64,000 bases of DNA. Source: Bigelowiella natans CCMP2755. Lineage: Eukaryota > Cercozoa > Chlorarachniophyceae. Positions 25,365 to 36,053 of this stretch are shown here, one piece after another. A program made the position numbers and the translations under genes. The stretch lies in the NCBI GenBank assembly GCA_000320545.1, contig ADNK01001276.1, forward strand, positions 1-64,000. The letters run 5' to 3'. The notes under the pieces were generated by a model. The model did no database searches. It was not told the origin of the DNA and was given only the letters and a program-made list of their open reading frames with translations. The stretch's first letter is position 1. The number at the start of each line of letters is the position of its first letter.

Positions 25365-26006
25365 TAAACATCCTCTTTTCCCTTCTCTCGCTACCCCTGC
25401 TCCATCACAGCCCCCCACCCCCAAACGTTGATTCCCTAGTCGTGTACCTGAAATTGAGTTTCCATACAAACTCACAACTTCTAACTGAGACCGATTCGAA
25501 CGATTCTCGAACACGCTGTCAGTTGGCAGAGTACCCGACAGCGCTGGGTTCTGATATATGTAAACACCCTGTAATTTCTCCGCCATAAACATTTCAGGGG
25601 GGAGAGATCCAGAAAGAGAAGCCTGCTGAACAATGCCTAGGAGACTAAGATTAGGCAGCCCTTCGAAGAATTCTCCTGGAATAGTTCCAGAGAGGTTGTT
25701 TTCGTACGAAAACACGATTCCTGTCACACTGGTCTTCTCCGCGTTGCAGCTTTCTATTCCGTCCCAACTCTGAAGGTCTTGACATGGACCCTTATATGCT
25801 GTCCTGTTAGAAAGGTTTCTCCATCCATTGTTCCTATACCAACCCGTCCCGCCCAACGCAGAGTAGAATGCACGAAGTGCCTTCTTCTCGCTTTCCGGTA
25901 TCTCTCCACCCACTCCTGCACTACTCAGTAACCATATGAATACCCACCCCCACCACATTCCATTCTGAACATCCATCAGCTCATTGGACTGGAGCGTTGC
26001 ACTCAA
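21312..26006 (-). CDS. LRR ectodomain joined to a polytopic membrane domain
   Basis: Five exons in phase (minus): 26006-25448, 25289-25008, 24824-23887, 23784-22087, 21899-21312, giving 1354 aa (1344 from ATG 25976). Order: signal peptide (WWGWVFIWLLSSAGVGG); an N-cap like plant LRR receptors (ALRAFYSALGGTGW, GPCQDLQSWDGIESC); about 15 leucine-rich repeats of the plant LxGxIP type (NQISGTIP, NKISGTLP); then roughly ten hydrophobic segments in about 550 residues (for example LVLAAVSVGIFLGLFLWWWM, LIIVLIALLGSTNVV, LLLLSTIGGSLYFLR) with charged loops. There is no kinase domain. Within the LRR block a double repeat of about 48 residues recurs, each with one Cys in a [LIV]CG motif and one in ECLA. 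Introns carry (CA)n and (GA)n runs. The ectodomain suggests ligand sensing or adhesion at the surface; the membrane half may signal or transport. Its function is unknown to me. Confidence 0.9.
23990..25289 (-). repeat. Tandem two-LRR unit with a conserved Cys pair
   Basis: The coding repeat has a period of about 48 residues (roughly 145 bases): a LYLYGNQISGTIP-type half ending in [LIV]CG, then a DFEVQFNKISGTLP-type half ending in ECLA-x-RS. I count about six units interrupted by one intron. Both Cys positions are kept in nearly every unit. Confidence 0.85.
24898..24971. repeat. (CA)n and (GA)n microsatellites in an LRR-gene intron
   Basis: A CA run (about 24898-24918) is followed by a GA run (about 24937-24971). 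Other runs in the introns of this gene are (CA)n at 21961-21992 and 25331-25365 and (GA)n at 22047-22070. All fall between exons. Confidence 0.9.
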
Positions 26007-26482
26007 GCCATCCGGAGGAGAGGCCTACTCTGGACCTAATAATGGCGACACCGGGGGACCGGATAGAAAATTCACTCGATACTTTTATCTCGTTGCGGTT
26101 ACAAAACATGACTGGAACAACTACTACTACGTTAGGTCCAGATCTAACGCCTATTTCTGGAGTTAAATTGGATGTCGCAAGTATGAAACGCAGGGGCGTT
26201 GTCACTATCGATCACTAGCTTATGCTACGAGTACGAGTCGTACCGCCATTCGAATGACGATTTCTAGGACGTTTTCATATGTGCGACAAGGCAGTAGCTC
26301 TTCATTACCTTTGCCGAACCGAGCAACACACACTTTATTGAAACACGCGTGCGGCACTAAGAGACATTGAACAAATTGTGTCTTTTCGTGCTTCCTCTGC
26401 TTAGTTCTCTGCCTTGCTTCCTGCAGACTGTTGATTAAACACCCGAGGGGACGCTGAAAACGCATCAAAGGATAGACTGATC
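26007..26482. promoter_or_regulatory. Divergent intergenic interval, LRR gene / SBF carrier gene
   Basis: 476 bases lie between the start codons of two membrane-protein genes. No motif is recognised. Confidence 0.4.
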
Positions 26483-27775
26483 ATGGTTGACCCTTTCTCA
26501 GTGATTCTGTGTAAGTGCATGTTGACGCATCTCCTTGTAACAAATGTCACTTATTTTGTTCTGCACATTCACAGCCCTTATGTTGGTGGTAGTTGGTGCT
26601 GGTCTCGGGTACTATACACTGAAACCTTTCCTTTCCAATTACGTACATCCAATTCGATGTTTAATGTTTGTAAAAATATTTTGGTGACACCTATCAGTGC
26701 AACTATAAAGTACCGAGATGTGTATCAATGTCTGCAAGATAAAAGAAAGGCTGCAGCAGTGGGAGTTTTAACACAATTTGGATTCATGCCTCTCATCGGA
26801 TACTTCTATGCAAGAGTCTTCGATCTCAAAAGTACAAATGCGATAGGATTAATCTTAATCGCATCCGCTCCAGGCGGAGTGACATCGAATCTCATCACCT
26901 ATTGGGCTAATGGAGACTTGTCCCTTAGTATCACCATGAGTTCAGTCTCGACGTTCCTGGCATTTGGTATGCTGCCCCTTCTGATAGAATTATACATAAA
27001 TACCACTTACACCTCAAGCGAAATTAACGTTCCTTTTGAATGGATTGTCATCTCTCTGCTGCTCCTGATCATTCCATGCTGCATCGGGGTGTACATTAAA
27101 GCAAAGAACGAAGTTTTAGCAAAGCGGCTGGAAAAGTTTGGCTCAATCCTGGGTATGTTGACTCTGCTAATTGCACTGGCCTGGGGAATCTACAAAGATT
27201 CCCATCTATTCAAGCAGCCATTCGGCTTGTGGTGGTCAGCGTCAACACTGCAGCTCATCGGCACTACTATTAGCTATCTCCTTGCGTGGGGCATGGGTTT
27301 TCCATCACAACCAAGGCGAACTATCGCAATCGAAGCTGGGATCCAAAATTCTACACTGATCATTGCTCTGGTTTCGAATTCGTTTAGTGACGAAACACAG
27401 CGGGAGGAGGTTCTAGTTCCAACCTTCATTTACAGCATTGCCTGGTTCCTCAACACGCCGTTGACGCTTTTAGTACTACGTATGTTGTCCCGAAAAGATG
27501 CTCTCGAAACGGAAGGTGGTCTCGAGAAAAAGACGGAGGACGGCACGATGCTACAAACTGACACCGGAATCAACAATTTGAGCTCGAAATTGTCAGATCT
27601 GGCCATGCTGGAGAGAAACATCTCTAAGGGGGAAGCAAACGTCTCCAAGGGGGAGATAGTCGAACTTAAAATCGGAGTTGCGGATTTAGGCTCCGGAAAA
27701 TCGACAAAATCAGCCCGATCAAGGAAGAAATCCACTGCGACAGTTGGTGGGGATGATTCTCCTGTGAACATTTGA
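26483..27775 (+). CDS. SLC10/SBF family sodium:organic-anion symporter
   Basis: Three exons, 26483-26510, 26575-26608 and 26698-27775, join in phase to 379 aa; the donor at 26511 is GTAAGT. The protein matches the bile-acid:sodium symporter (SBF) family: a short first helix LMLVVVGAGLG, GFMPLIGYFYA, the signature ASAPGGVTSNLITYWANGD followed by SITMSSVSTFLAFGMLPLLI, then six or more further hydrophobic segments, and AIEAGIQNSTLIIALV near the second crossover helix. Family members couple Na+ entry to uptake of bile acids, steroid sulfates or small carboxylates; in algae and plants the related BASS proteins move pyruvate or other acids across the plastid envelope. No transit peptide is visible here, so a cell-surface or endomembrane site is more likely. 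The C-terminal 90 residues are hydrophilic, with a short repeat (ISKGEANVSKGE) and end in a Lys/Ser-rich tail. Confidence 0.92.
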   Translation: MVDPFSVILCKCMLTHLLVTNVTYFVLHIHSPYVGGSWCWSRVLYTETFPFQLRTSNSMFNVCKNILVTPISATIKYRDVYQCLQDKRKAAAVGVLTQFGFMPLIGYFYARVFDLKSTNAIGLILIASAPGGVTSNLITYWANGDLSLSITMSSVSTFLAFGMLPLLIELYINTTYTSSEINVPFEWIVISLLLLIIPCCIGVYIKAKNEVLAKRLEKFGSILGMLTLLIALAWGIYKDSHLFKQPFGLWWSASTLQLIGTTISYLLAWGMGFPSQPRRTIAIEAGIQNSTLIIALVSNSFSDETQREEVLVPTFIYSIAWFLNTPLTLLVLRMLSRKDALETEGGLEKKTEDGTMLQTDTGINNLSSKLSDLAMLERNISKGEANVSKGEIVELKIGVADLGSGKSTKSARSRKKSTATVGGDDSPVNI

Positions 27776-29308
27776 CTGTGGCATTTGAGTTGGGCGCATG
27801 CAGGCATGCAGAATTGATCATGAAACCGACAATGAATGCATGACACTGAATCTCGTCGTGGGCGTCTCGACACGTCATCATTGCGGCAAGTCTTGTCTCT
27901 GTGCATCTGTGTCTGCACACAGCATGCTGGCATGGCGCGTCCACACATGTCATGCACGTGGATTGGAAACTGTTCCACCATCGAACACGTGATGTTGGTC
28001 AGAACAGCATGTGGACAACTAGACGTACAAATCCACATGCATGCATCTAGCTAGCTAGGCATGTTAGCATGGTGGGAACGTCTAGACATTGCTAGATTGA
28101 TCATCAACAAATGGCATGCTGGCATGAATGGTGAATCAACTGTCCCCAACTAGCTAGCTAGCCAATCTGGCAATGATGCAGCTGAACAAAGCTGCTAGCC
28201 ATCCTAGCACCTAGAAAGGATCATCTAGATCACCTTGCATGCTGGAGACATGCTGGCATGGAGCGCTAGAGCGGCGAATCATGACAGAATCGGAATCGAA
28301 GTGCAGCGTGCGCTTCCGCTCTCGCGCCTGCTGTTCTCTCCAGCTCTGCTAGCTCTGGCTAGCTGGTCCTCCGGCTAGCCGGGAACCCGGCCACCTAGCC
28401 ATGAACAGAACACTCGTGGACACAACGTCCGCCCATCCCTCTGGCCCTTCTAGCCTTGCTAGCTTGATCCAACTAGCCAAGGCGATCATGAAAAAATGAG
28501 CTAGTGAAGATTGTTTCACATCTGTCGACCACGAACGAAATGCGAACAGACGTGCAATGACTGAATGAAGTGATTCCAAGGGAGGATCTGAAAGGCTAGA
28601 AGGGCCATCGGACGTGCTGACGAACACGCACTTTGATCAGGTCACGTTTGCGAGAAACAAAGAAAGAAAGAAGGAGCGGCTGAAGGAAGAAAGAAATGAA
28701 GAAGTGCTTCATTGGAGCAGTTGAAAGAATCACGGGGCACGCTGATTCATCCGTGTCCTCCACGATCAACCAGGTCCACAGTGCTAGATCACCACACCTG
28801 CTGGCCTGCCGGCCACGCTCTGGACGCTGGCACGCTGGCACGGCTCTTTGGACGGCAACAGCACTTTCAAGACGGATCATGCTAGCATGATGGATTGATT
28901 GATTGATTTGTTCACTGAGACACTCACAGCAAGATGCACATTTGAGCGCTGCTGCTCGCAAGCTGGACGCGCCACTGACAACCGGTCACCACCCCAACAT
29001 GGATGGGATTGGGGCAATGAGAATGAGCTGCGAGGTCTCAGTTTTCATGAGCGCGACATGAAAATGATGGGTTTTTTGGTAGTCGTACAGTAGAAATCCC
29101 ATGCGATTCTTTCTCATTGAGTTATCCTCATCCCTTCCACTTCCGGCCTGCACCACCACACGAGGTACATGGAATGCTGTGTCTCACACGCGAGTGAAGT
29201 GCGATGCCATCACCACGCGGATGCAAGGTCATTGAGTCATGTGAGACTATTTCTTAATGCAGTGTCCTTTTCATTCTCTTCAGTTTGTTTCTTGCAACGG
29301 GAACCGTG
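27776..29308. other. Long gene-free interval rich in palindromic words
   Basis: This lies between the SBF gene and SMUG1, both on the plus strand. It is dense in CATG, GCATGC, GCTAGC and CTGGCATG words (about 27800-28400 and 28790-28890). Short open frames on both strands lack homology and codon structure. Confidence 0.6.
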
Positions 29309-30511
29309 ATGGCCGACAAGAAGGTCAGTCCCTGTGCCCTGGACATCCTCGACTCCTTTCGACATGCAAGCTCACCTCTGGACACTGAAGGAGCACTCCC
29401 GGCTTCACAAGGTCATTTCTAAAATGAGAAAGAACATCTACAAATCTTGAGTGATGCCCTTCTGCCCAGTCTGCAAAAGAGCTACTGGAAGTAAGCGTGG
29501 AAGGACGAAGCGGAGGAAAGATGTGTGTAAAAGTGAGACAAACGCAAGAAAGAGAGTAAAGATGGAAAGGCATACACAAGAGACGATAAAAGGACTTGTT
29601 TTAGTAAGAAATCCTTTGAAATCTGAGAGGAACTTGCGTTGTGAAAGCCACAACAGAGGCGGCACATTGGTGAAAATGCTTAGGAAGCTAAGCGATGAAT
29701 TAGAGACTCTCCAATTCCCAGAAGACATTTGGGTGTACAACCCATTGAAGTACGCGAGTTTGAGCGCAGAAATGTACATGCAGCGTTACGGCGAGGATGT
29801 CAATGATGCAGGTCGGATCCTGTTCGTTGGAATGAATGCAGGGCCTTGGGGAATGGTAATAGTCGAACCAAAATGAAGATCTAGGATGCATGAAATGTAC
29901 CGCTTCACAGTCACATTCCCTTATTGTAGGTACAAACAGGAGTTCCCTTCGGGGATGTTACTTTCGTCCGTGATTGGATGGGAATTGAATCGGCAGTTGA
30001 ACAGCCGAGCCGCGTGCACCCAAAACGCCGCGTGGATGGCTTTCAGGTGCACAGAGGAGAAAAAAGCGGCGAACGATTGTGGGGCCTTATGAAGGATACC
30101 TGTGGATCTGCCTCAGAATTCTTCAAGCGGGCATTTGTTTACAATTACTGTCCTCTAGCATTCTTTCGCGGCCCCAAGGGTAAGAACGTCACCCCAGATC
30201 GAATACCGCACAGGAAAAGATTGCTGGAGATTTGCGATGAAGCTTTTGGGACACTAGTTAGCCAGATTTCTCCTGCTTTTATCATAGGGATCGGCAATTT
30301 CGCCTTCTCGAGGATTCAAGCTGCCACGAATCCAAGCACACCAAAATCAAAATCGAAACTCTCAATCAAACCAAAGCTGGGGCTGGTTCTTCATCCATCC
30401 CCGGCATCCCCCAAAGCTAATAAAGGATGGGCACGACAGGCCATTGCTCAAATGCAGGATATTGGTTGCTGGGCCGTGCTTAGTAGCCCTCCTGAATTGG
30501 AACAAGGATAG
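29309..30511 (+). CDS. SMUG1-type uracil-DNA glycosylase
   Basis: The catalytic part spans two exons, ending at 29855 and starting at 29930 (to stop 30511), phase 0. Motif 1 is GMNAGPWGM followed by VQTGVPFGDVTFVRDW; FVYNYCPLAFF lies mid-domain; motif 2 is HPSPASPKANKGW near the C-terminus. SMUG1 enzymes cut uracil and oxidised pyrimidines from DNA to start base-excision repair, in the nucleus. The family's usual GMNPGP has Ala for Pro here. PWGM and HPSPAS look more like bacterial SMUG1 than vertebrate (PFGM, HPSPRN). The 5' end is not settled: a likely first exon is 29309-29323 (ATGGCCGACAAGAAG before GTCAGT) followed by a possible small exon near 29472-29492, but an in-frame ATG at 29676 would also leave the conserved domain whole. 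The frame is open back to 29451. Confidence 0.92.
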
Positions 30512-31104
30512 TCTGCATGTAAGGAGCGATTGTGTGATGACGTTGTCCACACAGCTAACATGGCATAGCATGTGTACAGTTAACACAAATATAAGACGCT
30601 TAGAATTGCATCGCATACTGAGCCATGTATACAAGCATGTAAAGGCTGCATCGAGTGACACACTGTACACAGCGAAAAGCCATTCAATGATGTGTACTAG
30701 CATGCTTACGCTCTAGATCGTCCTAGCTAGATTATATATGCTGTCTCTAAGAGATTTTAATGCGTGTCACGAAGTGTATCCGGAGCATCGCTAGAAAGTT
30801 TGTACGATCCATAGGCGTATGAGCGCAACATGTTACGTCTAGCTATGTGTATGCGCACGCATTTAGTAGCTATGCAATACATTGATGCTACCATCATAAC
30901 ATTGCACAGTAGATGTCATTGGATCGCCCAGATTGGAATAAGTTTGTAATAAGTTGGCCAACGTGGGGATAATATTAGGTACCAGGATTGAAATATAGAT
31001 GAGAGTGGGGAGTTCAAGGCAACAGTAAGACTGGCGGTTATTCTTGCAGTTGTTTAAGTGTTCTATCGAGACCATCATCTGCATTTATTGAGTAATAACA
31101 CTAT

Positions 31105-31141
<37 letters not shown>

Positions 31142-31281
31142 GAAAACCATACACTTTACAAGTTAGCCAATTTCTAATTTATCATAACTAACATCATTAT
31201 CCTCATCGTTGTGGTCGCCATCGGAATACGAGGAGGATGATGATGATTATCATTAGCTAGCTAGAGAGCAGAGGTTGTTCT
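30512..31281. other. Convergent gap with (AGC)n run
   Basis: This lies between the 3' ends of SMUG1 (+) and the 7TM-RGS gene (-). It contains CATG/CTAG words at about 30540-30760 and an (AGC)n microsatellite at 31108-31140. No gene is supportable. Confidence 0.7.
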
Positions 31282-34200
31282 TCATGCTTCGGCTCTGTCC
31301 TTTGTCTCTTCCTTAACAGTTTTGATGTCAACTTGATGGCTGCGCTTGTTCACAACCCGCAAGTGCCGCAACTGCACATCCTTTGCACTTGTTTTTCCTT
31401 CACCCATTCCTCCTTGACCTCCTCCTCCTCCTCCTCCTCTTCCTCTGCCTCCTCTGTCCATTTTTTGAGAAGTCGCTACGACCTTCCTGTTTATGTGCTT
31501 AGCTACCCATAGTTGCTCCTGAAACCAAAAGGAGGACGAGGAGGAGGCAAAATCAACGTCATCCATTATTCACAAACTGTCAAGTAGCAAATGTAGCAGC
31601 AGATCAAGGAAGGGGACGGGAGTGCGTAAAGGAAAGGAGTAGATCATAAGTATCCCTAAGAACAAGACTGCGCAGAGGGAGTATCAGAAGAAAGCGTTGT
31701 ATTGATAATATAGTAATTGGGCTGCTTTCTTAATGATGGCTACAACGAATGGATTTCTGGTCTGCAACTCTCTGCCTTAATTTTAGAAAATAGCATTAGG
31801 TGAAGAAACAGAAACAGAAGAAGAAGAAGACGAAGAAATAGGAGAAGGGGGGGAGGAAACCTTGACACTAAATAGTAGGCCCTAAAAGGCTGTGCTACTA
31901 ACAGTACCGACAAGACGACACGTATCGCTAACGTTTGATCACTTACTTCTGCTGGGAAGTCTTCCATGTATTCGAGCCACCGAAGCCACGAGCCAGCTGC
32001 AAGGGCGTAGTCGGAATCTCTGAACGGTCTCCAGTTATTCAGGTACACCAACCTTCTCACCTCCTTGAATGCAGTATCGAACATCGTTGCTAATTTGCTG
32101 CTGCTGCTGCTGCTGCTGGTCTGGGGTATTCCCTTCATTATTCCTCCGTTTCTTCTTCCATTTCTTCTGTGTCTTCCTTCCTTCTCTCTTTCTATCTTCT
32201 TGAAAGTAGTCAAAGCAGATGATGTTGTTGTTGTTGTTGTTGTTGTTGTCACCACAGAAGCTCCCTGCTGAGTGGTAGGGTTTGCATCGATGTTATTCCA
32301 CAGCTCCCCATCCCTCCTCCTCTGGTACTCTTTTATGCCCGAGAGCCGATCCCCATTGCCGCACGCAGCGACGGCTCGCTCATACGCCTTTTTGATGTTC
32401 TCTCGTACAGTGGAGGAGATGTTAATACATTTTTCCGAATCATCCTCAATGTAGGTTTCGAATAGCTCCGTGGCGTATGCGAGCGTGGGCTCCTCTTTGA
32501 ACGCGTACACGTCAGAGCAAAACTGCACTGATTCCGTGTCGTAGGTCTCAGCACACTGATACAGCATGTAGCCTGACAAGGAACAACAGCAAGATACGAC
32601 GATGTGGAGAGACGGAGGAAGAGTAGCTTAAGAAGAAAGAAGGGCGACTAGAAAGCATTGTAGGAAAGAGAGTTATATCCAGGGTAAGTAAGTACTACGG
32701 TTTCGTTTGAGGAGGAAGAGGAGGAGGAGGAGGAGGAGGAGGAGGAGGAGGAGAAGGAAGATAAACAAGCATTATCACTGCCACCATTACCACTACATCC
32801 TTGTTCTTTATTAATTCATATTAAATAAGTTGTGAATATATTCTGCATCCTTCTACATCATCATCATCGGCAGCATCATCATCATCAACAGCAGCAGACT
32901 CACAACTATGATCATCCTACTCCCTCCTCTGAGTGCTAGTCACTGCCCACCACCTCGTATGATTTCTGAGTCGAAGAGCCTCTCGAACACCTTTGCTGAG
33001 TTCATCGCTTGCCGGTTTTTTATTTTATTATTGCCCATGAGCCTAATATTATTGGGTGCTGCTGCTGTTGACGACGACAACATATCAGATTCTTCGGATA
33101 TCTCTGAGATGGACTTTTGCCGCTCCCCAATGCGGTCAAGAAGCTTGCTTTCTCTGTACGTGTAGAAAAGCCACGTGGTGCCTCCACAAGATGACCCCAA
33201 TATCGCCAACGAGCGTACAATGAAGTTGAGGTTGGAATCGTCTGTGAAGGCAAGCTCCATGATCAGGGCGATGACACCGGCAGTCAAGATGTTGTGCACG
33301 GAACTACGTATGCGCTGCAGCTCTGACTTGCGGTAGCCATCGGCGTTCGAAAGCCACAAGAGCACCGCTGTTGCTATTAACACCGCACCTTTCACCGCCA
33401 CAAGTGCTGCTGCCAGTGACCGTGCCTGTGGTTCGGTGTGGCAAGTGTCGCGAAACTCTCTCATATCGTCCGCCGTCAGTGATCGAGGAGTATACGCACC
33501 CAGCCATGTAGAAAGCAAAATCGTATCAACCATCAGCAGCGACCCAACCACTGCAACAGCAATCGCAGAATTGCCGTTCTGTCCTAGCCGCGGAGCCTTC
33601 CTCCGCCTCTGTCCTCTTACAGAAGGAGAAGTAGGGTGCTGGTGCTGGTCAGAGACGCTGCTGCTGCAGCCTGTGGTGGTGTAGCCACAGGTGCCGAGGT
33701 AGAAGAATATGCTTTTGAAGCACAGCAGTCCCGACAATAAACTGAATCCGACATGACCGAATCTGATCGACGGATTACGATAGATTCGTGAAAAGTGGGA
33801 TGAAGTGACAGCAAGAGAAAGGCATAGAAGAAAGGAGGCGGAAGGGAACAAAGCATGAAGAAAGAAAAGGCGAGCAAGGTGATTGATGGAGACTACATAA
33901 AGGACGGAAAACAATAAATGCGTAAGCAAAAATAGTCGTGAGAGTTGGAATGGAAGAGAGCCATCATCAAACTTTATGTGCAACGTACAAACGACAACAA
34001 GGGAACATGAAAAGGTACAAGTAAGCAGCAGCAGCAGTAAGGATCAGAAGCCACTTCTCCTCCTCCTACTATCACCTCTCCTACAACAATAAAGCTCATC
34101 CTCCCCTTCTAGCACTATAACATCGACATCGATTAGGGTGTTCACAGTAATAAGTACGTATTACATTGGGAAAAGGATGCAGGTTTCGTCAGTCATATAC

Positions 34201-34455
34201 AAGTTCCAGAAGAGCACCTGAATGAAGCAAAACAGTAACGATGATAATGATGGTAAATATGAGAATGAATAATGGCAATAACGGGGACGAAGACGACGAC
34301 GATGACGATGACAACGACTACATTTCTATTGGAGGGCAATAGTCACGGAAGATTCAACATACCTGTTATTATTGAAATTGTGTTCCATGTAAGTGTGTAT
34401 AGCGATAACTTATCTGTGACTCATTCAATACTATATACATATACATGTTATACAA

Positions 34456-34497
<42 letters not shown>

Positions 34498-36053
34498 ATA
34501 CCGTGGTGGCAAAAAGGATCGCCCCGATGAGATGAAGGAAAACCATCCAAGGAAGGCTTTGCTTCATCCAATTCTAATAAGATTTTGGTTGACCAGAAGC
34601 AACAACGAAAGAACGACGACGACGATGATGATGACGTCGATCATGATAACGTTCCGAGAAAAACGTATAAAATAATCCATAGGGTACTGCTACTACCACC
34701 ATCTTCACCATAAGAACTAGCAATTCAAACGAGTTGACGGTAGGGGTTATCAAGCGGTGTATTCGCAAACGACGGCAGTAGTATCAATGACGACGATGCA
34801 GCTCTGTGCTCAGGCAGCCATTATTCGAGGTGGCTGATGGTGGTACGACCTTGTTGATATCTCTGATAGCGAGATGCAGTAGTCTTCCCAAGTATACATA
34901 GCATAAAGCTGATAGAAAAAGAGAAGAAAGATGATGATGATGATGATGATGGGCCAAGGCTTCAAGCCAAACAACGTATGTGTATGCATGCATGTGGTAC
35001 GGGTGAACTTGCGATTGTCGATAACGGTAAAGATACGTATGGGATGCTATTTCTTCTTCTTTTTCTTTCCCTCCCTCTCTTCTCATCTCAGTTTCTCAAT
35101 ATATGCATATTAGTGCATCCAACCCGCAACTGATACAATGAAAATCTCAGAGGATTCTGAGAGATACGATTGCCTGACAAGTAAGGAGAGAGGATGACGG
35201 TGACAACGAAGAGCGAGACCGCGTAGGGAGATGACGAAACGATGACGATGATGATGATGATCAATGGTAAATTACTTAAATGAAAAGGCCTACTACTACA
35301 TACTTAAGCTAAACTTCCATAACTTCCGAGTTACTATAGTTTATAGGACCCTCACAGTTCTAGCTAGCAAACGTTGTTGCGTGCGTAGACAAAACGACGA
35401 CGAAAGGTTTTGTTGTAGATACACCCTATTTGGCCTACTGCTACCGCCACTATTGCTACTACTGCTCCTACCTTCTCTCTGCAGTGATTGGCATCCCAAT
35501 AGCAGCATCATACTTGAAAATAGTAGAACCGTTGACTCTGTCGCTTGTCTGAGTATTATTGGCAATATACTATATTTCACCTGTATCCTCTCTCTCCCCC
35601 CCCTTTCCCACCCCTCGTTTACTTTCTTTCTTCTCATCGCATTCTATCATTTCGAACAACGACCTTCAACATGGCTCAAAATGATCATTCTGATGATTTC
35701 TATGAGAAGAAACACGATAGATCCCTATAACTAAAAGTGCAGCAAACAACGAACTCTTTAGCACATCATCATCACCTCAAATCGGACATGAGCAATAAGC
35801 GTCCAATCGTTTTGCGTCAGTTCTATCTCGTCATATATAGTGGCCGCAAAATATGTGTTTCCGTCTCTCTGGACTCGAGTTGTATCTGCTTGCTGGAAGG
35901 AGAAGATAGTAGGAATATAGTTTACAGAGTGTATATCTTTCTGTACATCCGTGTGCATTATTCATGTGCGTGCCTGTATGTGTATTGTATAAATGCATAC
36001 ACATCTACATGCAGTTCATCTTCACACCGATTCGGGCGAAAGAGATATGAGCT
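31282..36053 (-). CDS. Class C-type seven-TM receptor with C-terminal RGS domain (one stretch unresolved)
   Basis: Phase-checked exons (minus): 36053-36009, 35892-35776, 35548-35472, 35173-35124, 34908-34850, then 34217-34165, 33762-32954, 32572-31947, 31518-31282. Between 34850 and 34217 a TM2-like segment (LLVLMVKMVVVAVPYGLFY, about 34640-34720) is visible but its junctions are not resolved, and more 5' exons may exist. Order: extracellular segment (GSTIFKYDAAIGMPIT), TM1 (IFIVSVAALCYVYLGRLL), TM2, an extracellular Cys (TDETCILFP), TM3-TM7 (FGHVGFSLLSGLLCFKSIFF onward), then an RGS domain (KVFERLFDSEIIRGYMLYQC, VQFCSDVYAFKEE, SEKCINISSTVRENI, FDTAFKEVRRLVY). The RGS core is interrupted by a long Thr/Ser/Arg-rich insertion, and the tail is Gly- and Lys-rich. 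RGS domains speed GTP hydrolysis by G-alpha. A receptor that carries its own RGS recalls plant RGS1. Confidence 0.8.
32705..32756. repeat. (GGA)n run in the intron between the 7TM and RGS exons
   Basis: The run lies in the 32573-32953 intron. On the coding strand it reads (TCC)n, a pyrimidine tract. Confidence 0.9.

Noticed and set aside
27430-28038. Minus-strand frame of 202 codons
   Set aside because: It overlaps the 3' end of the SBF carrier in antisense and runs into the palindrome-rich gap.
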